NCBI GenBank assembly: GCA_964036665.1
Contig: OZ038529.1
Span: forward strand, 18,791,560 to 18,855,559
DNA length: 64,000 nt
From: Gordius sp. MW1
Lineage: Eukaryota; Nematomorpha; Gordioida; Gordea; Gordiidae
Direction of reading: 5' to 3'
Position numbers and translations under genes: made by a program. The notes under the pieces are model-generated. The model searched no databases. It worked only from the letters and a program-made list of their open reading frames with translations, and was not told the origin of the DNA. Positions 24,065 to 35,329 of this stretch are shown piece by piece (within the stretch, counting starts at the first letter, position 1; each line of letters begins with the position of its first letter).

Positions 24065-26476
24065 TTAACTTTTGAAAGCACTAAGCTTCGCAAAAGGTAC
24101 GGATAAAACGTTATAAAAGCGTTGACGGAACCGATTTAAAATCCCTTTAAAATTTTCTCTAAAGTGATGGCTCATGAGGCAATAAATGACAAAGTTGAAG
24201 GGGTAACTGGCGAGAATTGCGAAATCTATGACGCATGCCACAGCTTGCGCAATTTCGTAGTTTATAATGCGTAAATTGAAGGTATTGTCCAATATGTGGC
24301 AAATGAACAATAATCCAACCGGAATTTCAACTATAAGTACCAGTGATACCACCACAATGAGCATCAACGTCGTCTGTTTCGTTTGCTTTATCTTACGCCA
24401 ATTCCTAACCTTGGCTTCCGGGATCTTAGCTTCCACGAGGGTGGGTTCTGGTGCGGGTTTAGTTTTTGCGATAGGAGGAGTATCATTTTTTTGCATTACT
24501 TTAGTAACGACTCTAGACGAGTCGTTAATTGGGGGAATTGAGTGCCGCAGAGATCCGTGCAACGTAACTTTTTCATTAATATTCTGTCTTAAGTTTGATT
24601 GCCGACCAGGAAAAGAAATTTTACTGCCTATTCTGTTATTCATTGTTTTGTCAATGGCGTTAACATGCTCCGAGAGACAGTTATGTTGATCATAAGAACC
24701 ATCAGTTAAACTAACATACTTTAGATCGTTTGCACCCTCATTTTTTGTTAATTTTTGGCAGTTGGCCTCCAATTCTATTGTTTCATGGCAATCTTGCCGG
24801 ATGTCCCATTGCTTGTGATATTTTAGTGAAGTGATACGCATATTAATTTTGTTTTTTTTCTTCCTAATAAAGGCCCCTATATTTTTTCTATTATTATCTA
24901 ATGTTAGTCGTTTTGCGTCATCCTTCTCACCTTTTAACAGCGGGGCTCTGGGTTCATTATGCGTTCCGTAATTCTTCACTGTTCGAGCACGAAGTTGTGA
25001 TCGCCTTAGCGTCGAAATGAGCACCGTATTTAAAACCACCATGATAGTACATGGGACAAGATGTACGAAAATGACCCGAAACCAGAAATAAAAATTAAAG
25101 TATAAATTTTTCCAGCCTATAATCCATGATGGGTATCGATATGCGCAATGTATTTCGCCGCTTTGAAATATATCAGTGCGATTATTTGTTGAAAAAAACA
25201 CCCCAAAATGTCGAAGGTTTATCGGTCGGCCCCTAAAAAATAGGTTTAGCATCCTTTTATTTACGTTAATTTCTTCACCTACGAATAATCCCTTGTCGTC
25301 AACCTCTTTCAAATCCTCGCTATTTATTTGGCTTGAAATCGGACCAATCGGCATTGTTAGATTATACACGTTTACGGAATCGCGAATGTGATGGTTGTTT
25401 GTCACTATTTTGTCAAACTTGGTTTCCCTTACCTGAAAAACTTTAATATCACCGGGATATAATCTGACCTTTGGGGGCACAACTTCTTTGCTCTGCCATC
25501 TTAATACTACAGGGACATATTCGTGCTCATAAAATCTTGGGAGATTATATAGTACCGAAAGGGTCATAATGAAAACGATGACGTAAAAAATTGTTTTTAA
25601 TGACCTCCAGTAGTATTTGGTCAGGGAATAAGATATCGAATTTGATCGCACTTCGCCTACCTCAACAGATTTTCGCATGAATATTTTAGATGGGATCCTC
25701 CACCAAGGACTTGACTCATTGGTGCTTCTTGATGTACGCATCTTCAAAGGATCAGGCTGTGCGGAGTTAGTCATAATCTCTTTATCGTTTGTAATGTTTT
25801 TCGTAGTATTAAATTTATATTCTGTACCGTAATTACTCGTCGTCGGATGCTGAGTCTTCGCCATTTGGGAGATTTGTTGACGAGCCATTCTGACCTTAGT
25901 CAGGAGAGGGGGATTCACGGTTCTACAAACACAAATATACCTGTGGACAGCTAGAGATAAGACGAGCCAAACCGAGGCCGTGTGAAAAATGGTGGGTAAG
26001 TAAATGGTGGAATAATCGTGAACCTTACACCAAGCCACTCCTATGGGATACTTGTAACGTTGGGCGGCATAGTAATATATAAACCAAGGGAGTGGACTTA
26101 GTGCTGTTAACATATCGGCCAAAGCCATGGCCGCCAACAGAACGTTTGTCGGAGATATCATGTTGGATCTCAATAGAATGACGATGATTAAACTGTTTGT
26201 TAGTAAAATAATTACTATGAGAATGGGCGAAATATACCCGTACAAGGGCAAGGCTAGAGCCAAGGGCTTACTGCCAAAACCTTCTATATAAAAATTATCT
26301 TCTTCCCTTGAAGTTTTTTGCTTAAATTCAAACGGTGTATGGTCAAATAGTATGTTATCATATCTGTCATATACACGAGTTGAATGATTAAAAAGGGCCA
26401 TAATGGTAGGAGGTGTGAGAATTAAAGGTGACGAATTTGAAATCATGATTCTCCCAAATATTAATTTTAATTTCAA
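24065..26476 (-). CDS. Class A peptide GPCR with very long loops, SPR/MIP-receptor-like (803 aa)
   Basis: A paralogue of the 613-aa receptor on the same strand, also intronless. TM1 about 76-103, TM2 109-136 (SPTNVLLAAMALADMLTALS), TM3 158-179 ending HRY, TM4 291-313, TM5 463-490, TM6 700-727 (VEIPVG), TM7 742-767 with SYPFNFVIYCLMS. Cys150 and Cys444 can pair. Three loops are expanded: ICL2 about 185-290, ECL2 about 314-455, ICL3 about 491-697, against roughly 15, 58 and 26 residues in the neighbour. No obvious signal peptide; ATGs at residues 11 and 26 are alternatives. The long loops stay open and match normal coding composition, and I see no GT-AG intron that would clearly remove them. 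Family assignment is good; the ligand is unknown. Confidence 0.92.
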   Translation of the reverse strand: MKLKLIFGRIMISNSSPLILTPPTIMALFNHSTRVYDRYDNILFDHTPFEFKQKTSREEDNFYIEGFGSKPLALALPLYGYISPILIVIILLTNSLIIVILLRSNMISPTNVLLAAMALADMLTALSPLPWFIYYYAAQRYKYPIGVAWCKVHDYSTIYLPTIFHTASVWLVLSLAVHRYICVCRTVNPPLLTKVRMARQQISQMAKTQHPTTSNYGTEYKFNTTKNITNDKEIMTNSAQPDPLKMRTSRSTNESSPWWRIPSKIFMRKSVEVGEVRSNSISYSLTKYYWRSLKTIFYVIVFIMTLSVLYNLPRFYEHEYVPVVLRWQSKEVVPPKVRLYPGDIKVFQVRETKFDKIVTNNHHIRDSVNVYNLTMPIGPISSQINSEDLKEVDDKGLFVGEEINVNKRMLNLFFRGRPINLRHFGVFFSTNNRTDIFQSGEIHCAYRYPSWIIGWKNLYFNFYFWFRVIFVHLVPCTIMVVLNTVLISTLRRSQLRARTVKNYGTHNEPRAPLLKGEKDDAKRLTLDNNRKNIGAFIRKKKNKINMRITSLKYHKQWDIRQDCHETIELEANCQKLTKNEGANDLKYVSLTDGSYDQHNCLSEHVNAIDKTMNNRIGSKISFPGRQSNLRQNINEKVTLHGSLRHSIPPINDSSRVVTKVMQKNDTPPIAKTKPAPEPTLVEAKIPEAKVRNWRKIKQTKQTTLMLIVVVSLVLIVEIPVGLLFICHILDNTFNLRIINYEIAQAVACVIDFAILASYPFNFVIYCLMSHHFRENFKGILNRFRQRFYNVLSVPFAKLSAFKS

Positions 26477-28789
26477 AACACAATATTGGTCTTTATTGTG
26501 CGTGAGGTTGGGATAAATGTTATTTTCTAAAGTTTCAAACCGAAATGGTAAACAAACGTTTGAACAGAGCGTGTAGTCGGCGATAAATAGATGATTAAAA
26601 ATTAATCGCGCTGAATTAATTTATGAAGGCACATAAATTGATTGGTCCGGAGATTAAGTCATAAAATAACAAATGGTGCAATTGACTTGGAGATGCCTAA
26701 TATTGATTTTTACAGTGGCAAAACAACAAAACGAGTTTGGCGATTCAATACGATAATGGGTCTATAAAATTTGAAACAATACACGGCGTCTTAAATAATA
26801 GTATTTTATCGACAATTATAATGATAAATTCGCAAATTTTGCTAAGTGAATTCAATTTTAATATATTTTATGGTAGTGAGGTATGGAATCGGGGTAGATT
26901 TTATAACGAAAGAGTACAATAATATTGATGAAATGCAATATAGGACGCACTATCTTTAGCTTAAAAACGGTTCATAAATTTGCACCCAGCGGGTTAATTA
27001 GAGGGATCGCGTTAATGGAGACTTTTTTGTGGCTATGTGGCACACCGATGTTGTTGTATTTTGGATTTTTTAATGAATATTTTTCTTTTGATGATATTTA
27101 ACTGACATTATTACCTTATATACGACACAATTGGACTGTCATACGAAGGGGAATGGGATTTCGCTTAATTCCGTTTTGAAATATTATGGGGCTATATCAA
27201 AACGATATCAAAAAATTTTCGTTACTTAAAATAGAATCTGATACGAAACTTACGCTTATATTTTTTAAGGAACAAGCGAAAATAGCTATAACAACTATAT
27301 AATTGGCTTCACATTTATCAAAAACGTTTATATAATCTGCATTAATTTGTTAAGCTTTATATTAATTATCTTCCAGCAAATCAATTTATTATATATATCA
27401 ATTTGAATTAATCCAGCAAAAATACTGTAGTAATTACCGTTAGGAGCCACGATGCTTGTGTCAGAGCAACGGGGGCTTTAAAATGATTAGATTGCTTTTA
27501 ACATAATAACTATGATTAATAGATCCAATCATTGCAATCAATCAATACGACCAAGGGTTAAGTAATTAATTTTATAAATGAGTGGATTATAATGTGATTT
27601 ATTGGGGAGCATGGTCGATAGTGAAAATCAAATTTCGTTCTTTACTTGCAACATTATACAATCTGTTCCAGTATGGAAGTAAATTCAAAAACTAGGCCAA
27701 AATTGACAGTATATTAATATATATTTTTAAACTTTACATTAAGTTTATACATTAAAAATGGGGAATTTTTTTGAGAGATTTTAAAAACATATATAATTTT
27801 GTCGAGTCTTACCTTAACTATAGAATGAATCAACCTTTACTCTAGTCTGTAGCTTGATATAATGTTTTTTTTTAACAATTTTGATCTAAGTTCAAATCAT
27901 CTATCATCCGTACTTATTTCAAGTTATGTCACTTTTTCATAAAAGCCGCTACAATTTATTATATTTTCAACAGCACACGCTTTATTACAGACAGAGATTA
28001 GGTAATTAATTATCCAATTAATAAAGGGTAATTGAAAAAGAGCCTTTTATGGTTGTAATGGAAGCCACTTAAATCTTCAGTGTAGCTTTGAAGCATGACA
28101 AAATTATTTTTACCCTAACCTAAAAAACGCTAAAGCGAGTATAAAAAAAATTAAATTGTGCTAATATAACAACGAGCACGAGTTTGTTGTAAGTGCTTAA
28201 ATGTAGCTAAAAAAAATTTAAATTTTACAAGTGATCATAATGAATAAATAACTTCTGTTTATAATATTGTTTTCAAAATAATACTAAATATGTATCAAAA
28301 AGTTTGCTTAAAAATATTATCTGATTAATCCTAAATTTAGGATTGTAAAATATAAAAAGCTACCAGATTGAATGTAAAGCAAGCCATCCCTGGAAACCAA
28401 ATATTTTACAAGTTTAGCTTACCCTTTTATTAAGTTTAATTAATTTTAATTACTGCAATTAGGTCGTTTAAAAAATGCTTGAAAACCGTTGTCAAAGGGA
28501 ATTAGAAATTCTGGGAGCATACAAACATCGAATTGGTTTTAAAGTTTTAAATGATACTATATTAAATCTTAAATTTATCGCCGATAAAGTTTATATCCAA
28601 AATAACAAAATCTAAAAGCCTTAAACGACCTTCAAACTTTATTTTATTCTCAAAAAAATCTAACATATGTTTACTATTGATTTTTACTTTATATACAAAC
28701 CGTAATCATGCTTACCTATTTACTAATTATACCCGTAGTTAGTATTACACTTTGAAAATGTATTTTGCTAACTTTAATCTCTTGAGGGT
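26477..28789. other. 5' flank of the 803-aa GPCR and intergenic region
   Basis: AT-rich. No conserved promoter motif or other gene could be supported. Confidence 0.5.
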
Positions 28790-29135
28790 AGAATGCGGCC
28801 CTATGGAACATCCACAATTCCATGGGATGATGGTAAGTTCCTATCTTGGGACTTTACCTGCATCGACGTATTTGCACCCTCTAAGAATAACGCTGACCCA
28901 TTAGCCCTAGCGGAAGCACTCTAAACTCATAAATACCGTGATATAATTCCTCCTAAAATTTTTATTCCTATCGTGGCTTCCTGTTCCGCCACTTTTGGCA
29001 AATAGGCATTAGCCTTCTTTAAATTGATAGGAAAGAGATCTCCCGAAGGAAAATACTCAGCAAGTTTCTTTTGCCCCAAAAAATAGGAATTTAATAGCCA
29101 AATACAATTATAAGGCATTTTACGACACCTAGCCT
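28790..29135 (+). pseudogene. LINE C-terminal fragment (endonuclease-like region)
   Basis: Reads RPYGTSTIPWDDGKFLSWDF then TCIDVFAPS, matching the RPDG...W-D-x-T-x-x-D...APS block downstream of the RT in a widespread invertebrate LINE group. It is followed by IPIVASCSATFGK and IGKRSPE...ASFF. In-frame stops interrupt it and the expected RPD is RPY. It is a dead, 5'-truncated copy. Confidence 0.78.
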
Positions 29136-29394
29136 CTGGCCCTCGATGAAGATGAAGAGTAGTCCCGCGTTTTATTTATTTATTGATTGTGTTTTATATT
29201 TTTCATATATATAGATTTTACCTGATAAAGATTTTTAATTAAAAAAAAATTATTATTCTTACTCAATAGCCAAATTTTGAAATACTTTGGTGGTTTAGAA
29301 TGCACTAAAATATTAATAGCTAGTTATTTAAGTTAATATAAAGGTAAATATCATATCTCTAGGGCTTTCCCCTGAAGTCTGATTTAACCCAATT

Positions 29395-29670
29395 CAATCT
29401 CGGCCTGGCCCGATTTGAGAGAGTTATGGGCCGTGCTCTGACTAAATTAAATTTGCTGGTATTTCATTGTTATGGTGCCGGCAGGGTCTACTTGAAAATC
29501 TAAATTTACGCGGTTGTTTGCCCAGCCCGTAGACCGAGAGGGTTGGGCAACGGGCCCGACTTTATGGATGTTTAATTTTAATTTTTACTTACAAATAAAA
29601 ATGATAAAAATCTGGCAGCTACCCCCCCTCCCCTCCCATTGAGAAAATCTTGGCTACGGGCCTGTTATAT
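29395..29670. repeat. GC-rich GGGCC repeat plus half G-tract MITE
   Basis: GGCCTGGCCCG, CAGCCCGTAGACC and ACGGGCCCGAC occur in an otherwise AT-rich stretch. It is followed by CTACCCCCCCTCCCC...TTGGCTACGGGCC, which resembles one end of the G-tract MITE. Confidence 0.5.
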
Positions 29671-30220
29671 TCGTATTTATATGTAGACATTGTGCTACTA
29701 GAACTTTTAAAATTGTATTATATAGTACCTAAGTAAATAATTTAAAAAGCTTGTTTATTTTAAACCGTCAAATTTTTATAAAGCTATGTTTTAGGTTAAA
29801 ACTATAAATATTCAAAATCTCTTGCTCATAAAAATAAGTGATTCTTGAATTGGGCGATAAAAAGTTTAGGGAGGCGCTGGATGTAAAAGGGCCGGAGGGT
29901 GGATGGTAGGTATGCCAATTAATATTTTAAGATTTTGTAAAAATGTTTTCATAGTTATAAAAATGTGTACATCTACAAAAACGTTAAAAGCAATCTTAAG
30001 ACATTCTCAAAGATATTTTTATTGAAGTAATTTATTAGATATTATTATACCTGCACTGTAAACGTGCTTGATGTTAATTTTTCACATATAGTTAAAAAAA
30101 AGTAATTTTGATTGCACTTAAGCGACCTAACTTATATAACAAGGTTACTGATTTTAATTTAAATCTTTTCGGAGATCCTTGAAATCTTAAGGCAATAAAT
30201 TTCTTATAGGTCATCAAAAA

Positions 30221-30550
30221 TCTTATATATAAAAATGAAACTATGTGTGTATATATGCCGCCACCAATTTTGGAAAACTACCAGACCGATTTGGATCAAA
30301 ATTTCACAGTTTATTCCTGACACCCCGGAGCATGTTTTAAGATTTGTTCGAGCCAAATCGGTCCAGTAGTTTTTGAGTATTCGTACGCGTTGCACTGTAT
30401 ACGGAAATAGAACAATAGAAGTAGAACATACAGACATCAAACTTTATTTCTACTTCAATAACCGCTTTATCATCATATATGCCCTAAAATTCCAACATAA
30501 TTTAATACACCAGGGTAAATGGCAAAACAACGTTTGCCGGGTTCATCCAG
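30221..30550 (+). mobile_element. Helitron-like non-autonomous element, copy 1
   Basis: 5' end TCTTATATATAAAAATGAAA; the 3' end has hairpin GGCAAA-ACAACG-TTTGCC (30521-30538) then GGGTTCATCCAG. It is inserted between A and T with no target duplication, as Helitrons are. It is nearly identical along its length to the copy at 58454-58781, which ends in the canonical CTAG; here the end is CCAG. No Rep/helicase is present. Confidence 0.85.
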
Positions 30551-30597
30551 TTTAGTATATTTGTTAGATTTATTGAAATGGGGATTTACCTTATATC

Positions 30598-30747
30598 CAT
30601 GGGCGCAGGGGGGGGGGCAACACGGAAAAAAATTTTCAATGCAAAAACATTGAAAAATTAAAAAATTTATGTTTTGCCCCCCTCTAAATGAACTTTTAAA
30701 CGTTTTGCCCCCCCCCCCCCCTAATTCAAAACCTGGGTACGCCCATG
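30598..30747. mobile_element. G-tract MITE
   Basis: CATGGGCG ... GGGTACGCCCATG with a perfect 8-bp target duplication CTTATATC at 30590-30597 and 30748-30755. It lies 47 bp beyond the Helitron-like end. Confidence 0.92.
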
Positions 30748-30755
30748 CTTATATC

Positions 30756-31785
30756 TCTAATTTAAACCTCAAAGAAAGGTTTTAACAGCATTTAAATCTC
30801 AAAATAACTGATTGGACTGTTAATCCCATTTTAAAAATTGTCGATGTACTCTTGTCAACCCCAATTTTTTTACCGTTTTTTTCTTCATACTTCAGCGCGA
30901 TATTTATCAATAATAAACAAAAATTTGATATTGTAGCGCTGGGCAAGGCTAAAGCCTATTAATAATATTAATCTTGAGAACTAAAAATTTGCTTTTATTT
31001 ATCAGTATCCTGAAACTCACATAAGATAATTTCTTGTGAATTGTAATATAATTGTCAGGTGTTCCTTAATTGTGTGCAATTAACAAATTTATAAGTTCTT
31101 AAAAATTTATTTATATTAATATTTGAAGGGGGCCCGTAGAACATTTTTAATCAATATGGAAACTACGGCTGGAAATAATAATTTATATATTAACATCTAA
31201 TACCATTTTAGCAAAAAAAGTAATTATATTTATTTAAAACCCCTTTTTGATGTATAATTTGACTTCACTTGGGCACCTAATTGCGGGTATATACAATTTT
31301 ATGATAATTTAAAAGCTTAAAATTCTATGTTCGCGTTATTCATTTGGCATTTATATGATTGTATTCAACGTTGAAATATATCTAAAGTTAAACAATTAAT
31401 AACTCGATCCCCTTCATAAATTTTCTAACTAGGTAAAAACATTTAATAAATTATATAAGTAAATTATAGAAATAGTATATTTATTATTATAATAATATAC
31501 TCAGGTTTTGTTTTAAAAAAATAGCTAACTCTCTTTTATATATTTATTTGTTTAGTAACCATATTTCGACTGTTAAAGAATATTTCTTAATAATCTTTAA
31601 TTAAGTGATGATTATTGGGAAAACCCAATGTCCCCCGATTTTCAGATAATGATACTCAATTTATAAAATAACCTTTCAACCTGACGTAAATTACTCACTT
31701 CAAAATTAGATAAATTCTGTAAAGGAAAAGGCTTAGATGTAGCAAATTTAACTACTAAATAAATTTAATTAAAAATCTTTTCTAT
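30756..31785. other. AT-rich intergenic sequence
   Basis: Nothing recognised. Confidence 0.5.
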
Positions 31786-32032
31786 CGTATCCGTGCATTC
31801 GACCAAAGTTTAACTGACCAAATATCTATGAATGTCTATGAATGTCTATGAATATTTAACGAAAATGCTCCTTGAGAGGGGTTTACAGCGACGAAAACGT
31901 TAGGGTTAGTGTTTTAGGTCGGGGTTTTAGGTTAGGGTTTGGGTTAGGATTAGATGCACACATTTTAATCAACAAATGCATTTTCTCAGATATTTATTTG
32001 TTATTTGCTTTTTGGTCAATTGCAACTGAATC
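31786..32032 (+). repeat. 247-bp dispersed repeat with telomere-like motif, copy 1
   Basis: It contains GCATTCGACCAAAGTTTAAC, tandem TCTATGAATG units and a run of TTAGGG-like words (GTTAGGGTTAGTGTTTTAGG...GGTTAGGGTTTGGGTTAGG). It is about 97% identical to 34792-35038 at a fixed offset of 3006 bp. The flanks are unrelated. Confidence 0.92.
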
Positions 32033-32282
32033 CTTTTTTATACCGCATGCGTGGTCTCTAGAAACACTTAAGCTGTAAATTTCAAATGGTGTGTCTATTT
32101 TACCTTTAGACATAGTGAAAAGATCCATACTTATAAAATATTAATGGCGAAAAGCGAAAGTATAACCTAAATAAAAATGTTCTAGCTAAAGTTATAAGAT
32201 GAAAGCTGGTGTTCCCCCACCATTAGCCTTTTGGCCACTCAAGCCCATTTAAAACTGTGAAACAGTCAATTAATGTATAGTG

Positions 32283-32447
32283 CATGGGCGTAGCCAAGGG
32301 GGGGGGGGGGGGTCGGTTGCCCCCCTCTAAATCCAAAAATTTGTTGAAAATTATTAAAATTATGGCTAAAATATCAATAAATTACCATTTTGCCCCTCCT
32401 TTATTCATTACTGCCCCCCTCTAATTCCAATGCTGGCTACGCGCATG
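32283..32447. mobile_element. G-tract MITE
   Basis: CATGGGCGTAGCCAAGG ... GCTGGCTACGCGCATG. Flanks GTATAGTG / ATATAGTG match 7 of 8. Confidence 0.9.
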
Positions 32448-32645
32448 ATATAGTGTAAGTGAGACTGGAGCAGTATGTCAAGTTATTCTTGCATATCACC
32501 ACTTTACTTTGAGGGCCCGACCTCATTATTTATGGCTCGTGTTTAAACTAACATTTAAAACCATCTAGTTAACAAACTGCCGAAAATTTTATGAAATTAA
32601 ATCCAACAATACAGTTTTGCCAAGTTTGATAAATTGTATAAGGTC

Positions 32646-32802
32646 CATGGGCGTAGCCAGGATTGCATCTAGAGGGGGACAATAGTGCTTAGGGAGGGGA
32701 AAAATAGTAACTTTTTGAAATTAAAATCATACAAATTTTTAATAATTTCTGAATTTAGAGGGGGCAGCTGCACCTCCCTGCCACCCCCTGGCCACACCCA
32801 TG
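32646..32802. mobile_element. G-tract MITE, diverged
   Basis: CATGGGCGTAGCCAGG at the left and a diverged CTGGCCACACCCATG at the right. The target duplication is decayed (GGTCC words near both ends). Confidence 0.85.
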
Positions 32803-33396
32803 GGGTCCGATAGTTTTAATAAAAGATATCATCTTTTCTAATATAATTCTGCAAATTGAATATTCTATCATAGTAAAAAATTTTAAAATGAAAAACCAAA
32901 AAATCGATTATTTATAAAATTATTAGGAGATAAAGAAATAATAAATTAATGGATTTTCTTATCAGCTTATCAAAGAATAGTCAGTGTGCAATGTGCAGGC
33001 TTATATTTAAATTAAAAGACTAAATTATATTTTACTTTGTTAAAAGTAATTTAATACCTGCTTTATATTCTAATTATTTTTAGACCTTTGTATATATAAC
33101 TTATTGAATCTCATCAATTTTAATATTGTGGCTGTAATATGGCCATAAAATATCATTTAAATACAAAAGGTAAAAACTGTTGTATGTGGGTTAAACCTAA
33201 TTTAATTATATTCTAACAAAAATTTAAATAAAGCAAATCTCTAAAATATTAGTAGTCTGGCGCCTACGTTCGTTTTCTTCGCAATTTGATATACACACAA
33301 ATATAAAAATTTATTATAGTTTTAATGAAAAGAAAGTTAAGCAAATTTGAACACTGCTTTTTACATGCATGTAAATTATCATTCAACCTAGGAAAA

Positions 33397-33668
33397 AGGT
33401 GCCCTATCAACTCGCCGAAACAATCTTGCCGAATTCACCCTGGGACATTAACGACAATCTCCCTATTATCATAAAAAAGGCCCTAAATTGGGTACCTTTT
33501 ATAATAATTATCAATTTTATATTAAAAAATACCTAAACTATAACTTTAATCAGAAATTGAATGATTAATATGCTTTTTTGTTGGGGGACATTTTCTAATC
33601 AGGGGACATTTTTTAACATTGGGACATTCAATTCGGCAAGATGGTTTCAACAAGTTGAAGGGCCACCT
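33397..33668. mobile_element. TIR MITE with GGGACATT repeats
   Basis: Long inverted ends: AGGTG(G)CCCT(A)TCAAC followed by GAAAC-ATCTTGCCGAATT on both sides, about 40 bp. Inside the right half GGGGACATTTT occurs three times. The 8-mer CCTAGGAA occurs at both edges (33387-33394 and 33666-33673), although the exact termini are ambiguous. Confidence 0.78.
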
Positions 33669-34791
33669 AGGAACAATACCAAATTAAATATTGGTGTTCA
33701 AATTCGCTGTATAGGCGTCAACCTATATATAGAAATTTTTTGCCTTTTCCTAATGGAGCTAATCAATAAATATCTATATATATTATTTAATCCTTACTTC
33801 TCTTCATAAAAAATATCTCCTTCGTCCAATTTTTCTTAATCTTTCATGTCAAAGTTGATAGATATCTTTTTAATTCTTAAGATATGGCCTATAATACATT
33901 TGCTTTAAGGCTATCCACAAATAAATATTTGAAAATTTATTAAATTGTTTTTAGGGGTTAAGATAAAAGTATATTAACCAAGTAAATTGACTGACAAAAA
34001 ACATGCAGTTGGGTAGTACCATTCTCAATACTATTTCATATAATCCGTTACTTTTAAAAATTATGTTAATAGTTCAAATAAAAAATGACAAGATTTAATG
34101 AGTTTTGACTTTGATGAAAAGAGGAGATTTATTCGGTCGTATAATAGGCCAATACTTTTACAGGAAAATTAAAATATATAATCAAATAATCAATAGAATC
34201 TATGTATTTTATTGGATAAAGATTGTTTCCGATTTAAATGTCAACGTAACCACGGGGAGGGGGATCGTGAGTGAGAACATCACGGTATAACACATGGATG
34301 TTGCAGGATTTAGATAAGGGTAATAATTATGAGCTTAAGATGATAAAATTTCACATTGCTATTTGAAAAACTAATTAGAGTGCTCCACCCACACATTAAC
34401 AATATTTCCGTGTTCTTGGTAGAGTTTTTAAGCTATTATATCTTTTTCTATCGCGTTAAAATTGCAAGACAATTTTGCTTTTGCTTTTTATAGTAGCAAA
34501 ATTAGTACTTGACCGCCCTTAAAATTATAAGTCAGCTGCGCAGAGCAACTGTGCACACTTATATTTACATATATATCAGTAAGAATTCAAAAAATCTTTG
34601 AATTTTTCAAAATCGTATACTATTTTGCGCAAGATTTGCATAGCAATTGACAAATAATCATAAGTTAACAAAGTTAAAATAATGATTGAACATTGACGAC
34701 CAATGTTTAATAAAATCCATCAGATGTTAGGCAGTCTAGATCTTTTTAAATGCGCGTTGTCTCATAGTATAAATCTTTGTGTGAAAAAAAG
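33669..34791. other. AT-rich intergenic sequence
   Basis: No feature supported. Confidence 0.5.
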
Positions 34792-35038
34792 CGTATCGGT
34801 GCATTCGACCAAAGTTTAACTGACCAAATATCTATGAATGTCTATGAATGTCTATGAATATTTAACGAAAATGCTCCTTGAGAGGGGTTTACAGAGACGA
34901 AAACGTTAGGGTTAGTGTTTTAGGTCGGGGTTTTAGGTTAGGGTTTGGGTTAGGATTAGATGCACACATTTTAATCGACAAATGCATTTTCGTAGATATT
35001 TATTTGTTATTTGCTCTTTGGTCAATTGCAACTGAATC
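34792..35038 (+). repeat. 247-bp dispersed repeat with telomere-like motif, copy 2
   Basis: Partner of 31786-32032, with only about half a dozen substitutions and no indels seen. It is followed at once by an A run that the other copy lacks. Confidence 0.92.
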
Positions 35039-35329
35039 AAAAAAAAGCACTGCACTATGATTAAAATGGTCAATTCGGTGTGCAACTTGCTTCAATTTTA
35101 TTTAGAAATTTAAAAAACCGATTTAAATTCCCTTGTTTTTTGACTTGGTTCGTTAACTAACTCTAAATTTGTGCGCTTGATTGAATTAATATAATACTTG
35201 AATATGTTATATATCTAATGGTCGAAAAGCAATCTAAACTTTTTTATCGCTAAATTATTTTTTTTGGTTATCATTAGGCTAGTTAAATTTAAGTTTAAAT
35301 TATGATTACTCTTTTAGTATGCTAATTTA

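Noticed and set aside
24267-24689. 140-codon plus-strand frame
   Set aside because: Antisense shadow of the 803-aa GPCR; no family motifs.
30204-30440. Minus-strand 78-codon frame, also present at 58474-58671
   Set aside because: Conserved only because both lie inside the Helitron-like repeat; no transposition-protein motif.
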